Shown piece after piece: positions 28,827 through 38,300 of a stretch of DNA of 64,000 nucleotides. Numbering within the stretch: the stretch's first letter is position 1; each line of letters begins with the position of its first letter. The stretch covers positions 34,577 to 98,576 of the forward strand of contig MWDF01000005.1 in assembly GCA_002070415.1 (NCBI GenBank), read 5' to 3'. A model generated the notes under the pieces. The model made no database searches. It had not been told where the DNA came from and saw nothing but the letters and a program-made list of their open reading frames with translations. The DNA is from Firmicutes bacterium ADurb.Bin153 (GTDB lineage: Bacteria > Bacillota > DTU025 > MWDF01). Both the position numbers and the translations under genes were made by a program.

Positions 28827-29459
28827 TCAGGCTCCGTTTACACCCTTGAAGCTCATCCTGTGGCATGGGGTGGGCCCCAGCCTTCTCAGTGCTTCGTAAT
28901 GCGCAGGAGTCGGATAACCTTTATTATCTGCAAAGCCGTATCCGGGATATTCTTCATCAAGGGCCAGCATATATGCATCACGGCTTACTTTGGCGAGAAT
29001 GGACGCCGCCGCGATGGACATACTTAGCCCGTCCCCTCCCACTACGGCCTGCGAGTCAAAATTATGTCCGAGAACGTCCTTCCCGTCAACCACCACAAAG
29101 GGTCGATCCACGCCAGACATGGCCACGGCCCGCCTCATCGCCAGCAATGTCGCCTGCCTGATGTTGAGCTCGTCTATCTCCTCAGGCGAGGAGGAAGCGA
29201 TACCGAAACATGCCGCTTCCGATGTTATCACCTCGTAGGCGCGCTCCCTTGCCTTCTTTCCGAGCGCCTTGGAATCATATATGCATTCGAGCACAACGTC
29301 GGGGTCGAAACTCACCGCCGCAGCGAAGACAGGTCCGGCAATCGGCCCCCGCCCGGCCTCATCCACGCCCACCAGCGCGCTCAGTCCGGTTTTAGACCTA
29401 AGGCGCATGTCGTAATCATGAAGCATCCTCCCGACAAATGCCATCTCAGACGCTCTCAA
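28827..29459 (-). CDS. rnhB: Ribonuclease HII
   Basis: The 210-residue enzyme has the RNase HII signature VGVDEAGRGPIAGPVFAAA, and further acidic residues in YDSKALGKK and VVDGKD. It nicks at ribonucleotides embedded in DNA. Its start overlaps the end of rbgA by 14 nt, a common rbgA-rnhB pairing in Bacillota. Confidence 0.94.
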   Translation of the reverse strand: MRASEMAFVGRMLHDYDMRLRSKTGLSALVGVDEAGRGPIAGPVFAAAVSFDPDVVLECIYDSKALGKKARERAYEVITSEAACFGIASSSPEEIDELNIRQATLLAMRRAVAMSGVDRPFVVVDGKDVLGHNFDSQAVVGGDGLSMSIAAASILAKVSRDAYMLALDEEYPGYGFADNKGYPTPAHYEALRRLGPTPCHRMSFKGVNGA

Positions 29460-30261
29460 GACTCATCCTCCCTATCCTTCCGCTCCTGAAATCCTTGATA
29501 ACCATCAACGACGCTTTTTCGAGGTCCGGCACCCCGCCTTTCATCATGCAGCCCTTCCTGATGGCTATCTCCTCCAGGACACAGTGCTGCTCATCGCGTT
29601 GCGGTGTTTCAGCCACCTTGTACCTTTCGTGGATGTAGCCGGGATACTCCGTCGACATTTGCGCAAGCAGTTCTTTGGCCACCTTCTCCTTGTCGAACAA
29701 GTCGTCGCCGATTATGCCAAGGGCGCACAATCTGAACCAGACCAGGGGATCATCCACCCTTAAAGGCATTATCCCGGGCGTGTCCAGAAGCTCTGCATTT
29801 CCTATGTCTATCCATTGCTTGCCGCGGGTTATGCCGGGCTTGTTGCCCGTCTTTGCGCTGGCCTTCTTCGAAAGCCTGTTTATAAGGGAGGATTTTCCCA
29901 CGTTGGGCATCCCGACCACAAGGGCCCTGGGCTTGGTCCTGACAGTGCCTTCCGCGGCGCTTATCGCCCTCATCGCGTTATATATCCCGGTGCCGTCCTC
30001 GGCATTGGTCGCGAAGGCCTGCCTGCCGCCCTCCCTTATGTTCCTCAGCCAGCCCTCGGTCCTGTGCTGGTCCGCCAAGTCCGCCTTGTTCAGCAGCACT
30101 ATCGACGGCTTCCTTGATGACAGTTCCACCAACAGTGGATTGGAGGACGACATGGGCGCTCTTGCATCCACAAGCTCAATTATCACGTCGATTATCTTGA
30201 GCAGCGGCTTTATCTCCTTGACGGCCTTCGCCATATGCCCCGGATACCAAGAATAGGCCAT
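29446..30261 (-). CDS. rbgA: Ribosome biogenesis GTPase RbgA (YlqF)
   Basis: A 271-residue circularly permuted GTPase in which the G4 motif NKADLAD comes before G1 GMPNVGKSSLINRL and G3 DTPGIMP. The N-terminus WYPGHMAKA is diagnostic of the YlqF/RbgA family, which matures the 50S subunit. A GGAGG site is just before its ATG. It begins immediately after the rplS terminator, so it depends either on read-through or on a promoter I could not see. Confidence 0.94.
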   Translation of the reverse strand: MAYSWYPGHMAKAVKEIKPLLKIIDVIIELVDARAPMSSSNPLLVELSSRKPSIVLLNKADLADQHRTEGWLRNIREGGRQAFATNAEDGTGIYNAMRAISAAEGTVRTKPRALVVGMPNVGKSSLINRLSKKASAKTGNKPGITRGKQWIDIGNAELLDTPGIMPLRVDDPLVWFRLCALGIIGDDLFDKEKVAKELLAQMSTEYPGYIHERYKVAETPQRDEQHCVLEEIAIRKGCMMKGGVPDLEKASLMVIKDFRSGRIGRMSLESV

Positions 30262-30278
30262 TCGATCCTCCTAAATCG

Positions 30279-30305
30279 AAAAAGCCGCACCTAAAGGGCG
30301 GCTTT
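30279..30305 (-). terminator. Rho-independent terminator of rplS
   Basis: AAAGCCGC/GCGGCTTT (8 bp, 9-nt loop) followed by T residues, starting 30 nt after the rplS stop and just ahead of rbgA. Confidence 0.85.
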
Positions 30306-30334
30306 CATTGATGTCGTGACTGATGTGGGCAGGA

Positions 30335-30685
30335 CTAGACGCGCCTGCGCTCGCGCACCCTCGTAGCCGCCTTGCCAAGCCTGCCACGCAAGTAGAACAG
30401 CTTCGCCCTGCGGACTGCGCCCTGCTTGACAACCTCGATCTTATCAACGTTGGGTGAGTGAAGCGGGAAAACCCTCTCCACGCCTATCCCTGAAGACAGC
30501 TTGCGAACGGTGAAAGTCTCGCCGACTCCTCCGCCGGCCCTTGCGATCACAATGCCTTCGAAGACCTGTATCCTTTCACGAGTGCCCTCGATGATCTTCG
30601 CGTAGACCTTTACGGTATCTCCTGGGCGAAAGTCCGGGATATTGGCCTTGAGCTGAAGCCGTTCGATTTCCTGAATGAGATTCAT
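30335..30685 (-). CDS. rplS: 50S ribosomal protein bL19
   Basis: 116 residues from the ATG at 30685, which follows GAGGTG by 4 nt; the family begins at [12 protein letters not shown]. It contains [30 protein letters not shown] and the C-terminal basic [16 protein letters not shown]. bL19 sits at the subunit interface. It has its own promoter, overlapping the trmD stop, and its own terminator. Confidence 0.96.
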   Translation of the reverse strand: MNLIQEIERLQLKANIPDFRPGDTVKVYAKIIEGTRERIQVFEGIVIARAGGGVGETFTVRKLSSGIGVERVFPLHSPNVDKIEVVKQGAVRRAKLFYLRGRLGKAATRVRERRRV

Positions 30686-30752
30686 GTCGCACCTCGCATC
30701 ATAGACGTTCATGAGGGCATCCGCTCAGAGGACCGTCCGTATTAACATTAGA

Positions 30753-30781
30753 AATATACCATTATAAGTGTACTAAATCAA
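30753..30781 (-). promoter_or_regulatory. Sigma-A promoter of rplS
   Basis: TTGATT (overlapping the trmD stop codon), 17 bp, TATATT. The leader to rplS is about 60 nt and contains short self-complementary stretches (GGAC/GTCC) that might be a ribosomal-protein leader, which I cannot confirm. Confidence 0.65.
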
Positions 30782-31560
30782 TAGTCGTCCTTGACGGCCG
30801 GGCTTTTCCTGCTGCTTCGCCTCTTTTTCTTCGGCAAGTCGTACAGGAGCCTCTCATCCTCCTCGGTGAGTTCCATCCCTTCGAGCAAGTCAGGGCGCCT
30901 TGCGGCGGTCCTCTTAAGTGCCTGGCTCCTTCGGTACAGCCTTATGGCCTCATGGTCGCCCGACAGGAGCACTTCCGGGACCGGGATCCCCCTCCACACC
31001 CTCGGCCTGGTATAGTGCGGATAGTCCAGGAGCCCCTCGAAAAAGGAATCCGACCCAGCGCTGTCCTCGTGTCCGAGTACACCGGGAATCATGCGCGCGG
31101 TTGCGTCCACGACCGCCATTGCGGCTATCTCCCCGCCAGTAAGCACGAAATCGCCTATCGATATCTCCTCGTCCACGACCGAGGAGATCCTCTCGTCCAC
31201 GCCTTCATAATGCCCGCATATGAATATCACCTGATCGTAGGAGGCAAGTCTGATTGCGTCCTCCTGGCAGAAGCCCCTGCCTTGGGGTGACATGAGTACT
31301 ATGCGGCTTTTGTTCTCAGGTTTAGTGGCGGTGCTGACGCTTTCCAAGGCGCGCATGATAGGCTCAGCCATCATGACCATCCCGCACCCGCCTCCGAACG
31401 AATAGTCATCGGTGATCTTGTGCCTGCCGGAAGCGAAGTCCCTTATATTGGTCACTACGATTGATATTAGTCCCTCTCCCTGCGCCCTTCCCAGGATGCT
31501 CTCCGTCGTGAACCCTTCGAACATCCCCGGGAAGAGGGTTAGTATGTCGAACCTTATCAT
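30778..31560 (-). CDS. trmD: tRNA (guanine-37-N1)-methyltransferase
   Basis: This 260-residue SPOUT enzyme starts MIRFDILTLFPGMFEGF and has the knot region with CGHYEGVDERI, IGDFVLTGGEIAAM and the DYPHYTRP block near residue 180. It makes m1G37, which prevents frameshifting. It lies 6 nt after rimM in the usual rpsP-khpA-rimM-trmD-rplS order. The C-terminus is Lys/Arg/Ser-rich. Confidence 0.96.
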   Translation of the reverse strand: MIRFDILTLFPGMFEGFTTESILGRAQGEGLISIVVTNIRDFASGRHKITDDYSFGGGCGMVMMAEPIMRALESVSTATKPENKSRIVLMSPQGRGFCQEDAIRLASYDQVIFICGHYEGVDERISSVVDEEISIGDFVLTGGEIAAMAVVDATARMIPGVLGHEDSAGSDSFFEGLLDYPHYTRPRVWRGIPVPEVLLSGDHEAIRLYRRSQALKRTAARRPDLLEGMELTEEDERLLYDLPKKKRRSSRKSPAVKDDY

Positions 31561-31566
31561 CGTACC

Positions 31567-32073
31567 TTATCTGAGACCTTTCCTGTTTTCCACGGTTATC
31601 CTGCGGGCCTTTATGTCCACGTCTATGACGATGTCCTTTATCGCAGGGACCAGTATCTCGCGCCCGTTCGTCCCCTTTACGACTATCACGTCGTTCGCGG
31701 GGAATTTGTCCACGCGCTCCACCGTTCCCAGAAGGATTTCGTCGGGAAGGCGCACCTCGCATCCGACCAACTGGTAATCATAGAAGCTTCCCTGCGGAAG
31801 ATCGGGCAGGTCCTCCTCGTCCACCATCAGCAGCAGGCCTCTTAGGGCGTCGGCATCCTCGGGGCCATTAACGCCATCAAGCTTGAGAAGGATCGCGCCC
31901 TTCATGGGCTCCTTGACATCCTCCACCTTGTAAGGCGACGCCTCGTTTTCGGAAACCCCGACCATAAGCCTGTCCTGGGCCATTATGGTCCTTGAGGAGC
32001 CCGAAAAGGCCTCCACTTTCATGTAGCCGCGTATTCCGTGGTGAGACCTTATCGTTCCTATCGGTATGAGCAA
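31567..32073 (-). CDS. rimM: 16S rRNA processing protein RimM
   Basis: 168 residues read from a TTG at 32073 placed 8 nt after GAGAGGTG. The N-terminal RimM barrel starts PIGTIRSHHGIRGYMKVE, followed by the PRC-barrel half with GSFYDYQLVGCEV and a final DIVIDVDIKARRITV. RimM assists 30S head assembly. It lies 7 nt after khpA. Confidence 0.92.
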   Translation of the reverse strand: MLIPIGTIRSHHGIRGYMKVEAFSGSSRTIMAQDRLMVGVSENEASPYKVEDVKEPMKGAILLKLDGVNGPEDADALRGLLLMVDEEDLPDLPQGSFYDYQLVGCEVRLPDEILLGTVERVDKFPANDVIVVKGTNGREILVPAIKDIVIDVDIKARRITVENRKGLR

Positions 32074-32080
32074 ACCGATA

Positions 32081-32344
32081 TCACCTCTCGACTATGTCGA
32101 CGGTGACCTTGACGTCTTCCTTCACAGCCTGGGCCTTGGCGATAGCTCTTACGGCCTTTGCTATGCGCCCCTGCTTGCCGATGACCTTGCCCATATCCGG
32201 CTGAGCCGTCGTAATCTTAAGAACCAGGTCGTCATCACGGTTCCAGATCTCCTTGACGGTAACCTCTTCAGGTTCCCTGACCAGGCTCCTTACCGTGTAT
32301 TCGACTACATCCTTAAGCCTTGAACGTTTCCTGGGAGCCATCAT
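32081..32344 (-). CDS. khpA: KH-domain RNA-binding protein KhpA (YlqC)
   Basis: An 87-residue single KH-domain protein. The GKQGRIAKAVRAIAKA block is the KH GxxG motif in the form known from KhpA/YlqC, preceded by LVREPEEVTV. Two ATGs are in tandem at 32344 and 32341. KhpA, usually with KhpB, binds RNA and affects cell division in Gram-positive bacteria. It lies between rpsP and rimM. Confidence 0.9.
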   Translation of the reverse strand: MMAPRKRSRLKDVVEYTVRSLVREPEEVTVKEIWNRDDDLVLKITTAQPDMGKVIGKQGRIAKAVRAIAKAQAVKEDVKVTVDIVER

Positions 32345-32357
32345 GATACCCCGGCCC

Positions 32358-32600
32358 TTACTCTATTCCGGCCGATTTCATCAGCATGCGGACGGAATCG
32401 GTCGGCTGTGCGCCCTTTGCGATCCAGGCTTTCGCCTTCTCTGCGTCGATGACTATCTCAGCAGGGTTCATCCTGGGATTGTAATGCCCTATTATCTCGA
32501 TGAAGCTTCCGTCCCTCGGGGACTTCGAATCCGATACCACTACCCTATAGCTTGCCTGTTTGTTGCTTCCGGTCCTCGTCAATCTGATCTTGACTGCCAT
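32358..32600 (-). CDS. rpsP: 30S ribosomal protein bS16
   Basis: 80 residues from the ATG at 32600, where GAGGAGG stands 8 nt upstream; the in-frame ATG two codons earlier is too close. [19 protein letters not shown] and [10 protein letters not shown] are family hallmarks. bS16 is needed early in 30S assembly. It follows ffh after 23 nt. Confidence 0.96.
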   Translation of the reverse strand: MAVKIRLTRTGSNKQASYRVVVSDSKSPRDGSFIEIIGHYNPRMNPAEIVIDAEKAKAWIAKGAQPTDSVRMLMKSAGIE

Positions 32601-32623
32601 TTTCATACCCTCCTCGGTTTCTT

Positions 32624-33955
32624 CTAGAATATCCCAGGCATCCTCATCTTCGGTCTCTTCCCCCCGCCGAATGCCTTAAGTAGCTTCTTGGTCTCTTCGT
32701 ATTGCTTCAGCAAAGCGTTTACGTCCTGTACTTTCGTACCGCTGCCTGCGGCTATTCGTTTCTTCCTCGATGAATCTATGCTGTCGGGCCGGCGCCTCTC
32801 GCCCGGCGTCATGGAATATATTATCGCTTCCACCCTGGCCATCTGCTTCTCGTCTACTTTCAGATCCTTCAGCTTCCTGTTCGAAGAGAACCCTGGCATC
32901 ATTGAGAGTATGTCGCCTATCGGGCCCATCTTCTTGATCTCTTTAAGCTGCACGAGGAAATCCTCAAGGGAGAATTCTTGCTTCTTCAGTTTGGCCTCGA
33001 TCTTCCTCGCCTGCTCAACGTCGAATGCTTCTTGGGCTTTCTCTATTACGGTGAGTATGTCGCCCATACCCAGTACCCGCGAAGCCATCCTGTCGGGATG
33101 GAAAACCTCGATGCCGTCTATCTTCTCGCCGATTCCCGCGAATTTGATGGGCCTTCCTGTGACCGCCCTTACCGAAAGCGCCGCGCCGCCCCTTGCGTCG
33201 CCGTCCAGCTTGGTCAATACGACTCCCGTTATATCCAGCCTTTCCTGGAAGGCCTTGGCGACGTTCACCGCGTCCTGGCCCGTCATCGCGTCTACTACAA
33301 GGAGGATCTCATCGGGGGACGTAAGGGCCTTTATGCGCTCGAGCTCCTGCATGAGCTCCTCGTCAATGTGCAGCCTCCCCGCGGTGTCAAGTATGACCAG
33401 GTCCCTGCCTGACTTGAGCGCGCCTTCCACGGCGGACTTCGCTATAGCCTCAGGGCTGGCGCCTTCCACGTAATGCACGGGTATGTCAATCTGCGCACCC
33501 AGTGTCTCCAGTTGCTTTACCGCGGCGGGCCTTTTCGTGTCGCACGCCACGAGCATGGGCCTCCTGTTGTTGGCCTTCCTAAGAAGGTTTGCGATCTTGG
33601 CCGAGGTAGTGGTCTTGCCGGACCCCTGCAGGCCTACCATCATTATGACCGAAGGCGGGGTCTGGCCCAGCTCCAACTTGCTCGCAGAACCGCCCATCAG
33701 GTCGATGAGCTCGGATTGGACGATCTTTACGACCTGTTGCGCCGGAGTGAGGCTCTGCATCACCTCGGCTCCGATGGCACGTTCCCTTACTTTCTCTATG
33801 AAGGACTTCACTACCCTGAAGTTCACGTCGGCTTCCAGGAGGGCGATCCGCACTTCTTTGAGCGCCGAGTCTATCTCCTTTTCGGAGAGCTTCCCGTGCC
33901 CCTTCAGCTTCTGCATAATGGATTGCAGCTTTTCGCTAAGTCCCTCGAAAGCCAT
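32624..33955 (-). CDS. ffh: Signal recognition particle protein Ffh
   Basis: 443 residues: N domain, G domain with [15 protein letters not shown] around 105, [13 protein letters not shown] and [14 protein letters not shown], then the methionine-rich M domain, with the C-terminus MRMPGIF. Ffh with SRP RNA targets nascent membrane proteins to the receptor FtsY, encoded two genes upstream. ylxM lies 16 nt before it. Confidence 0.97.
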   Translation of the reverse strand: MAFEGLSEKLQSIMQKLKGHGKLSEKEIDSALKEVRIALLEADVNFRVVKSFIEKVRERAIGAEVMQSLTPAQQVVKIVQSELIDLMGGSASKLELGQTPPSVIMMVGLQGSGKTTTSAKIANLLRKANNRRPMLVACDTKRPAAVKQLETLGAQIDIPVHYVEGASPEAIAKSAVEGALKSGRDLVILDTAGRLHIDEELMQELERIKALTSPDEILLVVDAMTGQDAVNVAKAFQERLDITGVVLTKLDGDARGGAALSVRAVTGRPIKFAGIGEKIDGIEVFHPDRMASRVLGMGDILTVIEKAQEAFDVEQARKIEAKLKKQEFSLEDFLVQLKEIKKMGPIGDILSMMPGFSSNRKLKDLKVDEKQMARVEAIIYSMTPGERRRPDSIDSSRKKRIAAGSGTKVQDVNALLKQYEETKKLLKAFGGGKRPKMRMPGIF

Positions 33956-33971
33956 TACTCAAACCCCCGGT

Positions 33972-34319
33972 TCAGTCTTCGAAGATGTTGCCTATCACCG
34001 CCGCGAGCTTTGTCAGCTCCTCGGCCTCGTAAGAACCTTCGGGCAAGGCAGATGCCAGCTTGTTCATCCGCTCTGCGACCCTTGATAGTCTGTCGGATAT
34101 CTCGATGAGCCTCAAGGACGAGTCCGCGGCCTCCAGGGATTCAATACCCCTTTCGATTCCGTCATGCACGGCCTGCCTGCTTACGCCCTCGTTACCGGCG
34201 ATCTCGGAAAGGCTCAGGTTGTCAAGGAAATACCTCGAACACATGTTGCCCTGCTTTTCCGATATTATTCCCTTGTAGAGGTCAAGCAGCCTTGCGATCC
34301 TCTCTACCTTGTCAAGCAT
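33972..34319 (-). CDS. ylxM: YlxM/p13-family SRP-associated helix-turn-helix protein
   Basis: This 115-residue protein has a sigma-70 region-4-like helix-turn-helix (NLSLSEIAGNEGVSRQAVHD) and the conserved YFLDNLSLSEIA context of YlxM. The family stimulates SRP function in some Gram-positive bacteria and always sits before ffh. It is the first gene after a consensus promoter at the end of ftsY. Confidence 0.88.
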   Translation of the reverse strand: MLDKVERIARLLDLYKGIISEKQGNMCSRYFLDNLSLSEIAGNEGVSRQAVHDGIERGIESLEAADSSLRLIEISDRLSRVAERMNKLASALPEGSYEAEELTKLAAVIGNIFED

Positions 34320-34333
34320 CCCTGCCTCCGTGC

Positions 34334-34354
34334 TGTCAAGCCGCTACCTTGACA
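34334..34354. promoter_or_regulatory. Inverted repeat at the ylxM-ffh transcription start
   Basis: TGTCAAG-CCGCTAC-CTTGACA is a perfect 7-bp inverted repeat with a 7-nt centre, lying directly after the -10 box of the ylxM promoter, about +1 to +20. It could be a repressor operator or form a 5' hairpin. Confidence 0.6.
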
Positions 34355-34359
34355 TTGGG

Positions 34360-34389
34360 ATTATAATCGTCAGGATACCGCATTGTCAA
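34360..34389 (-). promoter_or_regulatory. Consensus sigma-A promoter of ylxM-ffh-rpsP-trmD
   Basis: TTGACA and TATAAT both match consensus exactly, with an 18-bp spacer. The -35 lies in the last codons of ftsY. Confidence 0.8.
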
Positions 34390-35305
34390 CTTCGCCGGCC
34401 TTGAAAAGCCCTTCTACGAACTCCCTGGCGTTAAAAGGCCTCAGGTCCTCGGCGGCTTCTCCGACACCCACGTACTTGACGGGTATCCCCAGCTCCTCGG
34501 ACACCGCGACAACAATTCCGCCTTTTGCCGTGCCGTCAAGCTTCGTGAGTATTATTCCGGTCAACGGGATCGCCTTGTTGAATTCCCTCGCCTGTATCAG
34601 GCCGTTTTGGCCCGTAGTGGCGTCGATGACCAGCAAAGTCTCGTGCGGGGCAGATTCGATCTGCCCGCCGATTACCCTGCCGACCTTCTTCAGCTCTTCC
34701 ATCAAGTTGCTCTTCGTGTGGAGCCTGCCTGCAGTGTCCACTATCAGGTAGTCCGCGTTCCTGTTCACCGCCGCTTTCGCCGCGTCGAATGCGACAGCCG
34801 AGGGGTCGGATCCCTGTTTGTGCTTGACCAGCTCGGCACCCGCTCTTCCGGCCCAGATCTCAAGTTGCTCTATGGCCGCGGCCCTGAAAGTATCAGCCGC
34901 TGCCAGCACGACTTTCTTTCCCTGGCCCGACAACGCGTACGCGATCTTGCCGGCAGACGTGGTCTTGCCCGTGCCGTTCACACCGAGAAGAACCATGACA
35001 TGCGGCCTATGATGCACCGGCTCCGCCTTCTCGGATGCCGATAGTATATCCTCTATTATCCCGCAGATGATCCCCTCAAGGACTCTCCTGTCCGCCCTGC
35101 CGTCCGCTTCAATGCGTGACCTCAGCTCGGTAAGTATCCTCTCCACGGTGCTCTGCCCGAGGTCCGCCTGCAAAAGCACGGCCTCGAGCTCATCCAGGTC
35201 CTCCTCGGATATATAATCACGCCCGCCGAACAGCTCCCCAAGCTTCTTCGACAGCGCCTCCTTCGTCTTGGTCAATCCTTTACCTATCAGACCCAAAATG
35301 CCCAT
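34370..35305 (-). CDS. ftsY: Signal recognition particle receptor FtsY
   Basis: 311 residues from the ATG at 35305, with GGAGG upstream and a one-base overlap with the smc stop. A frame extended by 15 residues upstream is not needed. It lacks a long acidic A domain, and has the NG domain with LGVNGTGKTTSAGKIA, DTAGRLHTKSNLM and TKLDGTAKGGIVVA. FtsY receives SRP-ribosome complexes at the membrane. smc-ftsY-ylxM-ffh is conserved in Bacillota. Confidence 0.96.
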   Translation of the reverse strand: MGILGLIGKGLTKTKEALSKKLGELFGGRDYISEEDLDELEAVLLQADLGQSTVERILTELRSRIEADGRADRRVLEGIICGIIEDILSASEKAEPVHHRPHVMVLLGVNGTGKTTSAGKIAYALSGQGKKVVLAAADTFRAAAIEQLEIWAGRAGAELVKHKQGSDPSAVAFDAAKAAVNRNADYLIVDTAGRLHTKSNLMEELKKVGRVIGGQIESAPHETLLVIDATTGQNGLIQAREFNKAIPLTGIILTKLDGTAKGGIVVAVSEELGIPVKYVGVGEAAEDLRPFNAREFVEGLFKAGEVDNAVS

Positions 35306-38300
35306 CAGACCATACCCTCCTGGAATGTAAGCTGCGACGTATCGACACACACGGACTTGGAGACTCCCTGCTCCTCCATGGTCACTCCGTATACGCGCCC
35401 TGCTGATTCCATGGTCCTCCTTCTATGAGTGATTATTATCATCTGGCTCCTCTGCGAGTACTCGCATACGAGCTCCTTGAACCTCTGCAGGTTCGCCTCG
35501 TCTAAAGCTGCGTCTATCTCGTCCAAGATGCAAAAAGGCGCCGGCCTCGATTTAAGGAACGAGAATATAAGGGCTATGGCGGCAAGGGCCTTCTCCCCTC
35601 CGGACAGCAGGGACAGTTGCGAGAGCTTCTTCCCGGGAGGCCTGCATATTATCTCTATGCCGCTTTCAAGGGGCTCCTCCTCGTCAACCAGGATAATATC
35701 CGCCTGGCCGCCTTCGAAGAGCTGAGAGAAGATCTCCTTGAAATTCTCCCTTATCTGTTCGAACATCTCTATGAACTGTTTTCGCGCCGTCCTCTCAGCT
35801 TCCCTGATCACCTGGGCGAGCGAGGCGCGCGCCTTGTCAAGGTCTTCTATCTGGGCTCTCATGAAATCGAGCCTGGACCTTAGGTTCTCCAGCTCTTCGG
35901 CTGCGGTAAGGTTCACATCCCCGATGTCTGCGATGAGCGTCTTGAGCTCCGCTACGCGGGAGTTAGTGGCCTCTCTGTCCAGTGAGGTCCCTTCTTCTTT
36001 GGGGATGTCCTCGAACGATATGCCGTGTTCTTTCCTCAGCCTTGACGTGAGGGCCTCGAACTCGCCTGAAAGCCTAGCCTTTTCGAGCGACAGCCTGTTC
36101 TCCGCATCCTGGGCCTGGGAGAGCCTCCTCCTCCTGAGCTTGAGGGCGGATTCCAGGGAAGCGAGTTCGCTTTCGAGCCCCGCCTTCTTCTGCCTGTGCT
36201 CTTCCAGCTCCTTAGTCGACGATGAAGCTTCCTGCTGGAAGCCGTCACACAGTTGCCTCTCATCTTCTATCAGATCCGAAAGCGAGCCGATAGCGGCTTC
36301 GAGCTCCTCTATCTGACACCCGAGCCGCACGAGTTCCCCTTCAGCCTGGGATATGGTTGCCCGTACGGGGGTGATCTCAGAATCCAGGGCCCTTAGCTCG
36401 GCTTCATAAGTCGCCTTCTCCACTTGCAGCGACGTGAAGCCATCCATGAGCGAGGCCAGGGCGGTCTCTTTCTCGTTCTTCTGGTTCTTCTCCGTGACGC
36501 TTAGATTACCGTGTGTTTCTGCCGCTTGCTCGGCTTTTCTAAGCTCGAGCTCCATCTTCGCCGTATCGTCGGTCCATCTGGACTCGTCGGATTCTATGTC
36601 CTCCAACTCGCCCTTGAGGAGGGCTTCTTGTGAAGACGCGGCTTCTATCTCGGATTCCTTCCGCGATACTAAAGCTTCGACTTCTTTCCTCAATCCTTCC
36701 ACGGCAGACGCCGAACGCTCTATGGATGATATGCCCTCCAGGCCCTCTTGCGCTCTTTTCCTCAGGCCTTCGATATTGGCATTTATTACCTTCAAGGATG
36801 TTGAGAGCCCGTCCGCCTCCTGCTTCAGCGAGGCTATCCTGTTCTTCCTGGTGATTACCGACTCCTGCTGCGAACGCCTTGCGCCGCCTGTCACTGCCCC
36901 GCCGGATGTGAGAGTCTCTCCTTCAAGCGTAGCGGACTTCACCCTGATGCCCATACGCTGAGCTTTTATCGCCGCATCAAGGTCTTTGAACACCGCCGTG
37001 GCGCCCAGCAGGTACTCAACCGCAAGCTCTACTTCCTTGTCGAACGTAACAAGGCTCGATGCCATTCCGAGGAAACCCTCTAATCCGGCAAGCCTTCCGT
37101 CAACATTGAACCTGGAAGGCCTGATTATGTCGAGGGGCAGGAACGTCGCCCGCCCGGACCTGCTCGATTTAAGGTAGTCCACGCATTTCGCCGCATCATC
37201 TGCGCTCTTGCAGATCATGTCGTTGATCTGCCCGCCCAATGCGGCCTCTATCGCCGTTTCCATGCCCTTGGGTACGCTAAGTGCCTCCCCTGCGGTACAT
37301 ACTATCCCTTTGAGAAGGCCCTTCCTTGCCTCGCCAAGGACGGCTTTTACTGCCGGCGAGTAACCCTCGTATTCTTGTTCGAGGCTTTCGAGCCCAGTCA
37401 AGACGGCATTGCACCTTGCCAGATCCGACGACACCTTATCCTTTGCTGACGATTCCGAATCCATCTCGGCTCGCAGTTCGCCCAAAGCCTTCTTCGCGGC
37501 TTCCAGCTTTGTGGATATGCCCGAAGATTCTTCCCGTGCTTGCCTGAGCCTTTTGCTTTCCTTATCCAGTTCCGCACGTGCCTCGTCTATCAGCCGCCGC
37601 TTGGCAGAGAGCATCATTGCCAGTCTTTCTTTCCTTGCGTCGGATGCTTCCCGCCGCTCTTTCAGCGATCCTATTGAGCTTCTTATCGAAGCCACCTCGG
37701 ACACGAGCGCGAAATGGTCCGCCTTGAACTTCTCCATCGACTTGTCTATCAGGTCAAGCTCTCCTCTGGCTTCGTCGATCTTCATAGACATGCGTCCGAT
37801 TTCCGCGTCCTTGCCGCCTATGAGCTCCCTGGTTGCGTTCTTCCTTGAAGAAAGGCCGCTCAAGGAATCCCTCATGGAAGCAAGGCGCCGTTCGGTTTCG
37901 TCGAGGTCGGACGATGCCCTTTCGAGCGAAATACGATTCCTCATGAGCGCAGCCTCATTGTCCTTTATCGAGAGCTCGTGCTTCATTGCGGACTTGGATG
38001 CGGCTTGAGATCTCATATAGGCTGAGTCGTAACTGATGGATGTTTCCGCCGTTTTCATCTTTACAGCTTCGTACTCGGCCTCCATGGCGGAAAGTTCCGT
38101 CTCCGCCCTTTCCCGGGTCTCGGTCTTAGCGGATAGCTCCCTCTCCGATGAATCCAGCTTTAAGCTGCATTCGGCGACCTCGGAGCATATCAGCTTGAAC
38201 TCAAGCGACGCCAGCTCGGCCGACGCGCACTTGTACTGCTGGGCGGCCGCGGCCTGCTCTTCGAGCACCGGCTCCTTGGCGGACAGCTCGTCTATTATGT

